Shown: positions 46,090 through 59,063 of the stretch, piece after piece
Layout of the letters: the number at the start of each line of letters is the position of its first letter
How positions within the stretch are numbered: the stretch's first letter is position 1
Source of the DNA: an uncultured Mycoplasmatota bacterium
GTDB lineage: Bacteria > Bacillota_I > Bacilli_A > RF39 > UBA660
DNA length: 64,000 nt
Reading direction: 5' to 3'
Assembly (NCBI GenBank): GCA_900546275.1
Contig: URCH01000001.1
Location: 1 to 64,000, forward strand
The notes under the pieces: model-generated
What the model was told of the DNA's origin: nothing
Databases searched by the model: none
The model's input: the letters and a program-made list of their open reading frames with translations, nothing else
Translations under genes and position numbers: made by a program

Positions 46090-46473
46090 TTACTTCATCT
46101 CTTTCATCATTAATAATGCATCATTTCCATTATTATAATAGTGTTTTCTAATAGCAACCTCTTTAAATCCAAATAATATATATAAATTTATAGCAGAAGT
46201 ATTCTCAACATCAACTTCTAAAGTAATGTTGATTAAATTTCCACATAATTCTAACATCTTTTTCATAAGTAAAGAAGCATAACCTTTGTTTCTATATTCA
46301 ATACTTGTCCATACATAATTTAATTCTGCTCTATCATACTGAATAGAAAATACAATAAAAGCAATTAAAATTCCACCTCTATAGTATCCATATGCATTTA
46401 TAAAAGGATCGTCGGCTATAAACTTGTCTGAGAATTCAATAATATCATCTAGATTATTGATTTTTTTTATCAT
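46090..46473 (-). CDS. rimI: GNAT acetyltransferase, RimI-like
   Basis: The 127-residue protein has the acetyl-CoA-binding segment (VWTSIEYRNKGYASLLMKKML) and ends in the typical NTSAINLYILFGFKEVAIRKHYY. RimI acetylates the N-terminus of ribosomal protein S18 in E. coli and is commonly encoded between tsaB and tsaD, as here. It is shorter than usual (about 150 residues) at the N-terminus. It overlaps tsaB by 20 bp. Confidence 0.85.
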   Translation of the reverse strand: MIKKINNLDDIIEFSDKFIADDPFINAYGYYRGGILIAFIVFSIQYDRAELNYVWTSIEYRNKGYASLLMKKMLELCGNLINITLEVDVENTSAINLYILFGFKEVAIRKHYYNNGNDALLMMKEMK

Positions 46474-47089
46474 TAAGCATTTTTTCTTCCGCTTCAGTCA
46501 TTTTCAAATAACTTGGTTTTAGTTCATGTGGATTAACAGGTTTATCATCAATATGTTTATTAACAAGTTTTAAAACATTAACATTTGGAATAACGGAATT
46601 TATATCTGAAAATGAATCATAGGAATACACAGAATAATTTTTAAAATTTTTGATTTCATCTTTCAAACAATTTAATGATATATACTTATCTTGTTCAATA
46701 CAATTTAAACTATCATCATAAATTCCTCTATAAACATAATCTCTTCTAGCATCTATTACTGATATAATATTTTTAGAACTAGACGAAGATGCAAAAAGTT
46801 CTAAAGTTGAAAAAGGAATTAAGTCCTTTTTTAAAGAATATGCAAACACCTTAGCAAAAGTCATACCAATCCTAATTCCAGTAAAAGATCCAGGTCCAGT
46901 TGATATAAAAATCTTATTTACATCATCTGGTTTAATGTTAGTTTCATTAAATGCATTACTAACAATAACCATAAAGTTTGAAGAAAGATCTCCATCAGTT
47001 TTAGAATTATATAAATACTTAATTTCATTATTTTCAACTATAGAAAATAACAAAGTAGGTGTAGAGGTATCAACTACAATACTAATCAT
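46454..47089 (-). CDS. tsaB: t6A biosynthesis protein TsaB
   Basis: TsaB is the non-catalytic ASKHA partner of TsaD. The 211-residue protein has VDTSTPTLLFSIV at the start and the diagnostic STGPGSFTGIRIGMTFAK. It overlaps tsaE by four bases upstream and the rimI-like gene downstream. Confidence 0.95.
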   Translation of the reverse strand: MISIVVDTSTPTLLFSIVENNEIKYLYNSKTDGDLSSNFMVIVSNAFNETNIKPDDVNKIFISTGPGSFTGIRIGMTFAKVFAYSLKKDLIPFSTLELFASSSSSKNIISVIDARRDYVYRGIYDDSLNCIEQDKYISLNCLKDEIKNFKNYSVYSYDSFSDINSVIPNVNVLKLVNKHIDDKPVNPHELKPSYLKMTEAEEKMLNDKKNQ

Positions 47090-47538
47090 AAAACAGCCTC
47101 ACAAACCTCTTCGTATTGCTTTCCATAAGGTGTAATAATTAAAGTTCGTTTATTTTCACCGTTGATTTTAAATTTAATTTCTAATCTTTCCTTTGGAAGT
47201 ATATTTTTAATCATACTTGACCATTCTATAATAACAACACCATTTTTATTAAAATATTCTTCAATACCAATATCATCCGAATCCTCATCTAAACGGTATA
47301 CATCCATATGATATAATGGCATTTCTCCTGTTGTATATTCTTTAATAATATTAAAAGTTGGAGAAGTAATATTTTCTTTAATTGCTAAAGCATCAGCAAA
47401 ACCTTTAGTAAACACGGTTTTACCACTACCCAACTCACCATCTAAACATATAATCATATTAGGAAATTTTTCAGATTCTAGATTTTGCGCTAATTCAATT
47501 GTATCCATTTCATTATATGATGTAAATTTATATTCCAT
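47086..47538 (-). CDS. tsaE: t6A biosynthesis ATPase TsaE
   Basis: TsaE is the ATPase that drives the TsaBD complex. The 150-residue protein has Walker A GELGSGKTVFTKG and the family's HMDVYRL and IIEWSSM motifs. It is the first gene of tsaE-tsaB-rimI-tsaD and is followed upstream by the rRNA operon terminator. Confidence 0.95.
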   Translation of the reverse strand: MEYKFTSYNEMDTIELAQNLESEKFPNMIICLDGELGSGKTVFTKGFADALAIKENITSPTFNIIKEYTTGEMPLYHMDVYRLDEDSDDIGIEEYFNKNGVVIIEWSSMIKNILPKERLEIKFKINGENKRTLIITPYGKQYEEVCEAVL

Positions 47539-47575
47539 TTTTTTATCACCTAAAAATATTATATTAAAAAAAAAC

Positions 47576-47606
47576 GAATATTACAATATGAAAACAGATA
47601 ATATTC
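47576..47606 (-). terminator. Terminator of the rRNA operon
   Basis: GAATATTA and TAATATTC pair across a 15-base loop and are followed by nine Ts on the minus strand, about 30 bp after 5S rRNA. Confidence 0.75.
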
Positions 47607-47637
47607 ATTTTTTATATTTGAAAATAAACAAAAAAAA

Positions 47638-47744
47638 ATTAGCAACTTCCTATTTTCGCTTACACTATCGTCGGCGTAAAAGAGCTTAACTTCTGTGTTC
47701 GGGATGGGAACAGGTGTATCCTCTTTGCTATAGTCACTAATTTA
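47638..47744 (-). rRNA. rrf: 5S ribosomal RNA
   Basis: The minus strand contains the 5S core CCCATCCCGAACACAGAAGTTAAG (plus-strand 47689-47713 region) and terminal helix halves at both ends. The ends are estimated from the family pattern, to within a few bases. It lies about 60 bp after 23S rRNA. Confidence 0.93.
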
Positions 47745-47805
47745 TATATAGAGAAATTATTCTCTGAAAACATGATAATGTGGATATTCATCTAAAAAAT
47801 AACAT

Positions 47806-50732
<2,927 letters not shown>

Positions 50733-50925
50733 CATTTTTGTTATTTTTCCTAATTTGATGAGATAATTTTAATGTCTTATATGCGTCTCATATAAGACTA
50801 CCACATTATCAAGTTTTCAAAGAACAATTTCTGGATTCAAAGAATCCATTGAGAGAAATAATCTCTCAAAACTAAGCAAAATGTTGTAATTTAGCTAGAT
50901 ACGATATTTGTAATCTTTCTCCATA
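50733..50925 (-). other. 16S-23S internal spacer without tRNA
   Basis: This 193-bp spacer has no tRNA gene. It contains a boxA-like TTCTTTGAAAACTTG (near 50805-50822), as also seen before 16S, and GTCTTATA and TATAAGAC halves (50772-50796) that form a hairpin, probably for RNase III processing. Confidence 0.75.
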
Positions 50926-52486
<1,561 letters not shown>

Positions 52487-52535
52487 AAATAATTTTGAAT
52501 TAATTTGTTATTCCTAGCTAAATTTGAATTGACAT

Positions 52536-52552
52536 TTTGCTCAGTTTTCAAA
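52536..52552 (-). promoter_or_regulatory. boxA-like antitermination site in the rrn leader
   Basis: The minus strand reads GATCTTTGAAAACTGAG about 60 bp before 16S, close to the Bacillus rrn boxA consensus TGTTCTTTGAAAACTG. Confidence 0.6.
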
Positions 52553-52585
52553 GATCATTTCATACTTCTTTTTTGAAGTACTTCT

Positions 52586-52614
52586 AATATATCAAATGCT
52601 ATTCATTAAGTCAA
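52586..52614 (-). promoter_or_regulatory. rrn promoter P3 (nearest 16S)
   Basis: TTGACT (52609-52614), 17-bp spacer, TATATT (52586-52591). It is the innermost copy of a repeated promoter unit. Confidence 0.8.
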
Positions 52615-52707
52615 GAGTTATTTGAAAGTTTTTTAAATATTTTTTGTTGAAAATGTTTTTGAACTTTTCTTGCTCTTTTTTTATTGACTTTCCGTGAAAG
52701 CACTACT

Positions 52708-52736
52708 AATATATCAAATGCTATCCATTAAGTCAA
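52708..52736 (-). promoter_or_regulatory. rrn promoter P2
   Basis: TTGACT (52731-52736), 17-bp spacer, TATATT (52708-52713). The spacer differs from P3 by one base. Confidence 0.8.
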
Positions 52737-52828
52737 GAGTTATTTGAAAGTTTTTTAAATATTTTTTTGTTAAAATATTTTTGAACTTTTCTTACTCTTT
52801 TTTACTGACTTTCCGTGAAAGCACTACT

Positions 52829-52857
52829 AATATATCAAATGCAAAAATCAATGTCAA
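52829..52857 (-). promoter_or_regulatory. rrn promoter P1 (outermost)
   Basis: TTGACA (52852-52857), 17-bp spacer, TATATT (52829-52834). The -35 is a perfect consensus, better than P2 and P3. The half of the spacer near the -10 matches P2 and P3; the other half differs. Confidence 0.8.
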
Positions 52858-52967
52858 TACTTTTTTTACATTTTTAAAAAAAATAAATGTTTTTGTCGAT
52901 TTTTGACATTTTCGGCTAATATTTAAAAAATAAATTTAGCTGTTTTCTATATATTATATGTACATAA

Positions 52968-53522
52968 TTAATTAAAATTACATTTTTTTAAATTTTCTTT
53001 TATTTGTTTATATTGTGAATAATATTCTAAATTTTTTTTCTTAGAAAACATTATTACCCCTTCTTTATATTTTTGAATCAATCTGTCTAATGCAGAAGTT
53101 ATTACACTATCTAATTCATCCGAATAGTTCATTATTCTTTTATGATAATTATATTCCATTTGATCAAGTATTTTATATTCACCATCAGGAAATATTCTTA
53201 AGTCTAAGTCATAATCAATATATTTTATTGTACCTTCTTCTATTATAAATGGTGATGCTATATTACAATAATAATATATACCATCTTTTTTTAATTGCAC
53301 AATTATATTAAACCATTCATTATCAAAAAAATACATTATAGCTGGCTCTTTTGTTTTCCAAACATTTCCTTCTGCCTCTATAACTTGTGTTTTATCATTA
53401 CCAAACACCATATAATTTTTTTTCTTATCAAGAAGTACTGCTTCAGACCAATATCGATGAACTTTGCCATTATGCTTATAACATTGTATTTCTAATTTAT
53501 CTCCTATTTTTATTTCTTTCAA
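52968..53522 (-). CDS. DUF402 protein (nucleoside tri-/diphosphatase-like)
   Basis: The protein has the DUF402 pattern: KIGDKLEIQCYKHNGKVHRYW, a central beta fold, and the motif NIASPFIIEEGTIKYIDYDLDLRIF. Bacillus YgaC of this family hydrolyses nucleoside tri- and diphosphates. The start is uncertain. A TTG at 53522 has GGTGG before it, while an upstream ATG at 53534 lies at the predicted transcript start of an extended -10 (TGTTATAAT, 53539-53547), so TTG is preferred. It heads toward the rrn promoters. Confidence 0.8.
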   Translation of the reverse strand: MKEIKIGDKLEIQCYKHNGKVHRYWSEAVLLDKKKNYMVFGNDKTQVIEAEGNVWKTKEPAIMYFFDNEWFNIIVQLKKDGIYYYCNIASPFIIEEGTIKYIDYDLDLRIFPDGEYKILDQMEYNYHKRIMNYSDELDSVITSALDRLIQKYKEGVIMFSKKKNLEYYSQYKQIKENLKKCNFN

Positions 53523-53538
53523 TTTAACCACCATCTTT

Positions 53539-53547
53539 ATTATAACA
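53539..53547 (-). promoter_or_regulatory. Extended -10 promoter of the DUF402 gene
   Basis: The minus strand reads TGTTATAAT. Initiation about seven bases downstream would fall at the first ATG, which favours the TTG start at 53522. Confidence 0.5.
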
Positions 53548-53569
53548 TAATTATTATAATATAAAAAAA

Positions 53570-53589
53570 GAAATAACTAATGTTATTTC
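53570..53589 (-). terminator. Terminator of the CtpA gene
   Basis: GAAATAAC and GTTATTTC form a stem with a four-base loop, followed by seven Ts on the minus strand. It overlaps the CtpA stop codon. Confidence 0.75.
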
Positions 53590-54785
53590 AATATTTCTAT
53601 TGCTTTATTCAATTGACTATCATTCTCATCTATAGGGTTTGATAAATATTTATCGGTTAATTCAACATCATAATCAACATCTATGCCTTGTTTATCTATC
53701 CAGTTGCCTTTTGATGTTAACCAATGTTGTGTAGTAATTTTATATTGTATTCCATTTTCAGTTTTTAGTAATTCTTGAACGGTACCTTTACCATATGTTT
53801 TTTTGCCAACAAGTATTGCATTATATTGTTCTTTTAAAGCTGACGCTAATATTTCGGACGCAGAAGCACTATTTTCATTGACTAATACTACAATTGGATA
53901 TTCTTTTGTTATGTTTCCTTGAGAGTAGTGTTTTTTTGTTCCACTACTGTCTTCAATTTGATAAATAACTTTGTCTGAGGATAAAAACAATGAAATTATT
54001 TTTGTTGCTGTTGTTAAATGTCCACCAGAATTATATCTGACATCTATTATTAACGAATCAATATTAGCTTTTTCTAACTCTTCTAGTTTTGATTTGAATT
54101 GTTCATAAGTATTAGATGCAAATATTGATATATAGATATAACCTATTTTTTTATTATTGACTTCAAATGTTTTTGAACTAACAGAATCTAATGTGACTGT
54201 ATTTAATTTTAAATCAAATGTTAATTCTTTATTATCTCTTTGAATTACTAGTTTAACTTGAGTAGTATCTTTTTTTATTAAACTAACAACCTCACTTGTA
54301 CTCATGCTATCTACTGATTGACCATTAACGCTCTTTATTATATCACCAGTTTTTAAACCAGAATTTGAAGCTGGTGAATTATCAAATACACTATATATAA
54401 TGATATCTTTATCTTTTTTTGTAATTTCTACGCCAATACCATTATATGAACCATTTAATAATGCATTAAAATTATTAGAAGACTCATCATCTATATATGT
54501 TGTGTTAATATCCCCAAGAGAATCAATCATGCCTTCTATTGCACCTTTGATTAATGCATTTTTATCAACTTCACCATAATAATTTTTTACTATTGTATCA
54601 TATGCTTCTAAAAAATCTGCTAACTCATCTTTATTATTTATTGTTTTAACATTTTTATTATCGAACTTTACCGACAATAGCCATCCCGCTATGAAACAAA
54701 TTATTGCAGTTGAAACAATTAATATAATAACTTCTACAGGCTTGTATTGATTTAAATAATTATTATTTTGTTCTTTATTTTTCAT
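53583..54785 (-). CDS. ctpA: S41 C-terminal processing protease, CtpA type
   Basis: CtpA proteases cleave secreted or membrane proteins outside the cytoplasm. From the ATG at 54785 (400 residues) the order is one membrane helix (about 15-37), a PDZ domain (about 115-190) and the S41 protease domain. The catalytic Ser is in VNENSASASEIL and the Lys in KTYGKGTVQ. The ATG at 54785 is chosen because GAGGTGATTAAA precedes it. It has a terminator after it. Confidence 0.92.
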   Translation of the reverse strand: MKNKEQNNNYLNQYKPVEVIILIVSTAIICFIAGWLLSVKFDNKNVKTINNKDELADFLEAYDTIVKNYYGEVDKNALIKGAIEGMIDSLGDINTTYIDDESSNNFNALLNGSYNGIGVEITKKDKDIIIYSVFDNSPASNSGLKTGDIIKSVNGQSVDSMSTSEVVSLIKKDTTQVKLVIQRDNKELTFDLKLNTVTLDSVSSKTFEVNNKKIGYIYISIFASNTYEQFKSKLEELEKANIDSLIIDVRYNSGGHLTTATKIISLFLSSDKVIYQIEDSSGTKKHYSQGNITKEYPIVVLVNENSASASEILASALKEQYNAILVGKKTYGKGTVQELLKTENGIQYKITTQHWLTSKGNWIDKQGIDVDYDVELTDKYLSNPIDENDSQLNKAIEILK

Positions 54786-54850
54786 TTTAATCACCTCAAC
54801 TATATTTAACATTTTAATTATACCACACAAAAATGTTTTAGTTGCAAAAA

Positions 54851-54890
54851 GAAAAGAGTATAATTAATTTTTTGTTTAGTTACACTCTTA
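54851..54890 (-). terminator. Probable terminator
   Basis: AAGAGT and ACTCTT with an imperfect upper stem lie at the end of the membrane-protein gene and are followed by a T-rich stretch on the minus strand. Confidence 0.5.
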
Positions 54891-55394
54891 TAATTGTTCT
54901 AATGCTTTAATAATAGTATCATTAGTATAATATTTTTCAACTATCTTCTTTGATTTAATCTTAAGTAAAGTTGTTTCTGTAAACTTTAGCTCTGATGAAA
55001 TATCTGTATCTAAATTAGGTTTGTCTGTTGAAATATAGCTCTTATTAAATCCTTTTGACATATCTACTTTATAATAAGGTAAAGCATTTTCTTTTGAAGC
55101 ATAATTTGTCAAATATGTTTCATATAAAGTGTTATAATCATCATTTTCAAATTCTAGTAAAACATAATACTCATCATTTGAAACGTTTAATATATTTCCA
55201 GCTATTATTTCTTTATATTGTATAGTTACTTCATTAGAATTGGTTTTACTATTTTTCTTATTTGTTACAAAAGATGTAATTAATGAAAACACGCATACTA
55301 TAACTAATATTATTAAAATAATTTTTATATAATTTATTCCCATTTCTGTTTCACTTGTATATATATTTTTTTGATTTAATTTTTTATTTGACAT
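54888..55394 (-). CDS. Single-helix membrane protein of unknown function
   Basis: The 168-residue protein has one membrane helix (about 22-46), a small extracellular alpha+beta domain and no recognisable motif. TTTGGTGAATAGAA precedes the start. It is just after the LolA/YdcC-like lipoprotein gene (49 bp), with which it may share a transcript. Confidence 0.6.
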   Translation of the reverse strand: MSNKKLNQKNIYTSETEMGINYIKIILIILVIVCVFSLITSFVTNKKNSKTNSNEVTIQYKEIIAGNILNVSNDEYYVLLEFENDDYNTLYETYLTNYASKENALPYYKVDMSKGFNKSYISTDKPNLDTDISSELKFTETTLLKIKSKKIVEKYYTNDTIIKALEQL

Positions 55395-55443
55395 TTCTAT
55401 TCACCAAAACAATTATACCATATATTATTTTTTTGTAAATATT

Positions 55444-56439
55444 TTATTTGCCAACAGGCATTACACTTAATGATTTAGCAACTGATAATAATTCATCTTT
55501 AGTTAATTTATCTGAAAGTAAATAGTATTCTATTCCATTACTTATCCATTCAACAGAGTTATCTGTAACATTGCCTATTGTATCAATTAACATATAAGGT
55601 TCTCCATTTACTGAAACTACACTGTTTTTATCTGATATATTGGCTGTTTCTTGTATCAACATAAATGAACTGTCACCAGAAAAAGTCATTATTATTCTCT
55701 CTCCATTTTCTTTAGAAACTTTATTCTCACTTGATAAATGTGTGTTTTGTGGCATATACATAGGATATATTACTTGATCGATAGTTTTATCAACTTGTTG
55801 TTTTGAAGTAGAAGAATTCATATTAGAATTTAATTTAAAATCATTATCATCAAAGTTTTTATTATATTCTATTTTTTCTATATTCATTGTTATTTTTAAA
55901 TTTCCTGAATTGTCAAAAACCTCAACTTTATTTAAAGTTTTATTTTTATCAAAATATAATTTTTGAGTGGATAAATCTTTATTTGCTGAATAATTAGCTT
56001 TTGTTTCAATCATATACCCATTATCTGTTTGTTCGAATTTATATTCTTCATCATTTTCCATATCTTTTAATAGAGTTTGTAACAAATAAGTTTGGGAACT
56101 ATTGTATGGCCATTCACTTTGGAATTTAAAACTTTTATTTAACGATGGAGTTAAAACATATATTCCTTCTGAATTTCTTAATATAATTTGTTCATAATTA
56201 TTAATTTTATTTTTTAAACTAACTTTAAAATTATTTTCTTTTTTGTATGAAACATTTACATCATATGAATATGTTTCTTCGTTATTTCTAATTTCTAATA
56301 CACCATTTAAATTATATGAATCTGAATTATTTACTTTTTTTGATAATTCTTTAACAAAACTTTTTCCATCATATTTACCACATCCAGTTATCAAAAAACA
56401 CGACATACCAATTAACAAAACAATTAAAATTTTTTTCAA
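55444..56439 (-). CDS. LolA/YdcC-like lipoprotein
   Basis: The 331-residue protein has a lipoprotein signal ending ITGC (Cys20) and then an antiparallel-beta LolA-type domain: YSYDVNVSYKKENNFKVSLKN, and SEGIYVLTPSLNKSFKFQSEWP. Bacillus YdcC has this layout and is needed for efficient sporulation, so it may be the YdcC counterpart. A second domain (about 225-331) resembles DUF4367. The start is TTG, with GAGGTGAAAGT before it. Confidence 0.65.
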   Translation of the reverse strand: MKKILIVLLIGMSCFLITGCGKYDGKSFVKELSKKVNNSDSYNLNGVLEIRNNEETYSYDVNVSYKKENNFKVSLKNKINNYEQIILRNSEGIYVLTPSLNKSFKFQSEWPYNSSQTYLLQTLLKDMENDEEYKFEQTDNGYMIETKANYSANKDLSTQKLYFDKNKTLNKVEVFDNSGNLKITMNIEKIEYNKNFDDNDFKLNSNMNSSTSKQQVDKTIDQVIYPMYMPQNTHLSSENKVSKENGERIIMTFSGDSSFMLIQETANISDKNSVVSVNGEPYMLIDTIGNVTDNSVEWISNGIEYYLLSDKLTKDELLSVAKSLSVMPVGK

Positions 56440-56549
56440 ACTTTCACCTCTATCTTTTCAATTAATTATATTTTTTTATTAAAAAAATATGTGAATATTT
56501 TTTATTTTTTTGCACAGTATAACTAATGATTTTAGAAAGGGATGAAATA

Positions 56550-56747
56550 ATGGAAGCTTTACAAAAGACTTGTTTAGTATTCACAATAATAGGAGCAATT
56601 AATTGGCTACTTGTTGGAATGCTTGATTTTAATCTTGTAGATTATTTATTTGGAACTGCAAGTATTATATCAAAAATAATATATATAGTTGTTGGTGTGG
56701 CTGGGATTATTAATATTGGTTTATTATTCAATCACATTGAAAGATAA
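56550..56747 (+). CDS. DUF378 membrane protein
   Basis: The protein (65 residues from the ATG at 56550) has two membrane helices and the family motif AINWLLVGMLDFNLVDYLFG. AAAGGGATGAAATA precedes that ATG; an earlier ATG at 56526 has no ribosome site. The function of DUF378 is unknown. It is monocistronic, with a bidirectional terminator. Confidence 0.85.
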   Translation: MEALQKTCLVFTIIGAINWLLVGMLDFNLVDYLFGTASIISKIIYIVVGVAGIINIGLLFNHIER

Positions 56748-56749
56748 AA

Positions 56750-56792
56750 AAAACTAATTAATTGATGTTATCCATCATAAATTAGTTTTTTT
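56750..56792. terminator. Bidirectional terminator
   Basis: AAACTAATT and AATTAGTTT with TGATG/CATCA near the loop form a long stem with A and T runs outside, between the convergent DUF378 and cdaR genes. Confidence 0.75.
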
Positions 56793-56798
56793 GTTTTA

Positions 56799-58166
56799 TT
56801 ATTTTTTTGTTATTTGAATTGAAACTGTTGTTTTCTTAGGTACATAATCGACTTTTACGTCTGACTTTTCTATTTGAACCTGAACATTATGTGTTCCAAC
56901 TCCAAGACCAGCTAAGTCGACATAAGCTATTATATCGTCTTTAGAAATATTTTCTATTACACTTTTTACACCTTTTACTGTTACAGTAATATTTCCATCT
57001 TCTCGAGATGAAGCAGTAGCTTTTAATCCTTCACCTACATTTATACCATTAATTGTAACTTCATTTATATCTTTTGATTCAATTGAATCAACATTTATAG
57101 TGACATTAACATTATTAATAGACATAGATTTAACTCCAACTGGTTTAGTTAATTCCATTTTATATGTTTTATTTTCAGATAATTGATTTACATCTACGTT
57201 AACTGGTATATAACTTATATTTTGTAATTCATTTTGAGAACCATATATCCATACTTCTTTTTCGCTTAATTCTATTGTACTAATTGCAAGACCAAAGGCA
57301 ATATCACCATTTGGAATAACTTTAATAGGTACTTGTTTTTTATATTCACCTGTTGTAACTTTAACACTTGTAGTTGCTGGAACTAATTCTACATCTACAA
57401 CTTTTCCATCTTTATCATATGCTTTTAATGGAACATTCTCTATTGTTTGAGTACCTGCTTGTTGTGATGGTAAATTATCAACATCTACTAATGCTTTTAC
57501 AACTGCTACATCCTTTATATATTTTCTTGCCCCTTTTATTATTACATTATCGTCATCTATTTCGACATTTTCTATTGAAACAGTGTCATTTAAATGATCT
57601 GCGTTTAATATTTCAGGAGTCATCGTAGTAGCTAGTGAATCCTTTTTATAAATTGTTACGGATACAGTTGATGGATTAACCTTGTATTCAACAGCGGACA
57701 ATCCACGATTATATTCTATTGTAACATCTTTTGTAACACCTTCAATTGTCCCTGTAAATCTTGTTAAATCTACTACAACGTTTCCAACAACTGATTGTTT
57801 TGCTATGTATAGATCTGTTTTATTACCAATTAAAACAATATCTACAGTTTCAGGTAATCCTTCTATAACATATGCTTCTGAATTGTAAACTGCTGTTACT
57901 GCTTGTCCTGATAAAACTTCGGCTGAACTTTCTGAATAAAATATTATTTTTTGATCAACTACAACAAACATTACTACAGCAAAGAATAATGAAATAAATA
58001 ATAATGTACTAGGTTTAGCAATCCATGTTTCAAATTTTTTTCCAGACTTTGTTAATTTGTTATTTATTATAAATACTAGTTTTGTAATGGGAACTACAAT
58101 AAATTTATCAATTATATGCCAGATTCCCATAAAGAAGGCTTTTATTCCATTAATTATTTTCTTCAT
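56799..58166 (-). CDS. cdaR: CdaA regulator CdaR (YbbR-domain protein)
   Basis: CdaR controls the c-di-AMP synthase CdaA. From the ATG at 58166 (455 residues) it has one membrane helix (about 47-67) followed by about four extracellular YbbR repeats. The ATG is chosen because AGGAGGAAACTC precedes it. It overlaps cdaA by 17 bp, the usual pair. The third gene of the usual cluster, glmM, does not follow here. Confidence 0.88.
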   Translation of the reverse strand: MKKIINGIKAFFMGIWHIIDKFIVVPITKLVFIINNKLTKSGKKFETWIAKPSTLLFISLFFAVVMFVVVDQKIIFYSESSAEVLSGQAVTAVYNSEAYVIEGLPETVDIVLIGNKTDLYIAKQSVVGNVVVDLTRFTGTIEGVTKDVTIEYNRGLSAVEYKVNPSTVSVTIYKKDSLATTMTPEILNADHLNDTVSIENVEIDDDNVIIKGARKYIKDVAVVKALVDVDNLPSQQAGTQTIENVPLKAYDKDGKVVDVELVPATTSVKVTTGEYKKQVPIKVIPNGDIAFGLAISTIELSEKEVWIYGSQNELQNISYIPVNVDVNQLSENKTYKMELTKPVGVKSMSINNVNVTINVDSIESKDINEVTINGINVGEGLKATASSREDGNITVTVKGVKSVIENISKDDIIAYVDLAGLGVGTHNVQVQIEKSDVKVDYVPKKTTVSIQITKK

Positions 58167-58977
58167 GAGTTTCCTCCTCTGCATTTTCTACATCTTCATC
58201 AAATATCATTTTCTTAGGACGTAATTCATCTAATAACTTAATTTTTACTTCATCTAAAGTCAAATTATAATATAACTCTCCACCTATAGCCATTGATAAG
58301 CGACCAGTTTCCTCTGAAACAATCAATGATATACAGTCCATTTCTTCTGTTATTCCTAATGCTGCTCTATGTCTTGTACCTAAGCGTTTACTTATTTTTA
58401 CATTATCACTAGTTGGAAAAACGGCTCCTGCACTTGTAATTTTATCGCCTTGTATAATGACAGCCCCATCATGAAGTGGATTGTTAGGAAAAAATATTGA
58501 AATTAATAAATCACTAGATATATCAGCATATATTTTTTTTGATTTTTCAATGTAATCATTTAAGCTGTTATCTCTTTCAATAGTTATTAATGCACCAATT
58601 CTGCTTTTTTTCAAATAATCCATTGCATTTGTTATTTCATATACCATTTTTTCTCTTTCATCAACAGTTAAAACTTTATGACGACCTAAAAGTTGACTTC
58701 TTCCCAATTGTTCCAATACATTTCTAATTTCAGGTTGAAATATTATTATTAAAGCAAGTGGCCCCCACATTATAACATAATTAAGTAAATATCCTAATGT
58801 TGATAAGTCAAATACATCACTTAATATTTTTAAAATAAAGATAAATAATATTCCCTTTAATAATAAAGCCATTTTTACATTTTTTCTTAAATTTCTTAAA
58901 ACATAATAGAAAACAAACCATACTATTAAAACATCAAAAAACTTTTTTATTAAAGAAAATATTTGATCAACTGTCAT
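58150..58977 (-). CDS. cdaA: Diadenylate cyclase CdaA
   Basis: CdaA makes c-di-AMP, which governs potassium and osmolyte balance. The 275-residue protein has three N-terminal membrane helices and the DAC domain with active-site motifs DGAVII and GTRHRAALG. The ATG at 58977 is preferred because AAGGAGG-TTGTAT precedes it. It is first in the cdaA-cdaR operon. Confidence 0.95.
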   Translation of the reverse strand: MTVDQIFSLIKKFFDVLIVWFVFYYVLRNLRKNVKMALLLKGILFIFILKILSDVFDLSTLGYLLNYVIMWGPLALIIIFQPEIRNVLEQLGRSQLLGRHKVLTVDEREKMVYEITNAMDYLKKSRIGALITIERDNSLNDYIEKSKKIYADISSDLLISIFFPNNPLHDGAVIIQGDKITSAGAVFPTSDNVKISKRLGTRHRAALGITEEMDCISLIVSEETGRLSMAIGGELYYNLTLDEVKIKLLDELRPKKMIFDEDVENAEEETHEENN

Positions 58978-59037
58978 ATACAACCTCCTTAATGCTAGAC
59001 TAATACATTATATCATATTTTTATGTTCATGTATAGA

Positions 59038-59063
59038 AAAAAGGAAATTAAAATCTTTCCTTT
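59038..59063 (-). terminator. Terminator of the repeat-protein gene
   Basis: AAAGGAAA and TTTCCTTT form a stem with an eight-base loop, followed by six Ts on the minus strand. It touches the stop codon of the repeat-protein gene. Confidence 0.7.

Larger units (their letters stand above)
52586..52857 (-). repeat. Tandem ~121-bp repeats carrying three rrn promoters
   Basis: The two full units start at the -10/-35 blocks and are about 121 bp long with only a few differences. Each includes TATATTAGTAGTGC-type downstream sequence and a small hairpin CTTTC-ACG-GAAAG near the presumed transcript start. The third promoter is the outer edge of the array. Confidence 0.85.

Noticed and set aside
52586..52857. 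An attachment site or IS end in the rrn leader
   Set aside because: The repeats carry well-spaced -35 and -10 boxes and transcript-start hairpins, so promoter duplication is the simpler reading.
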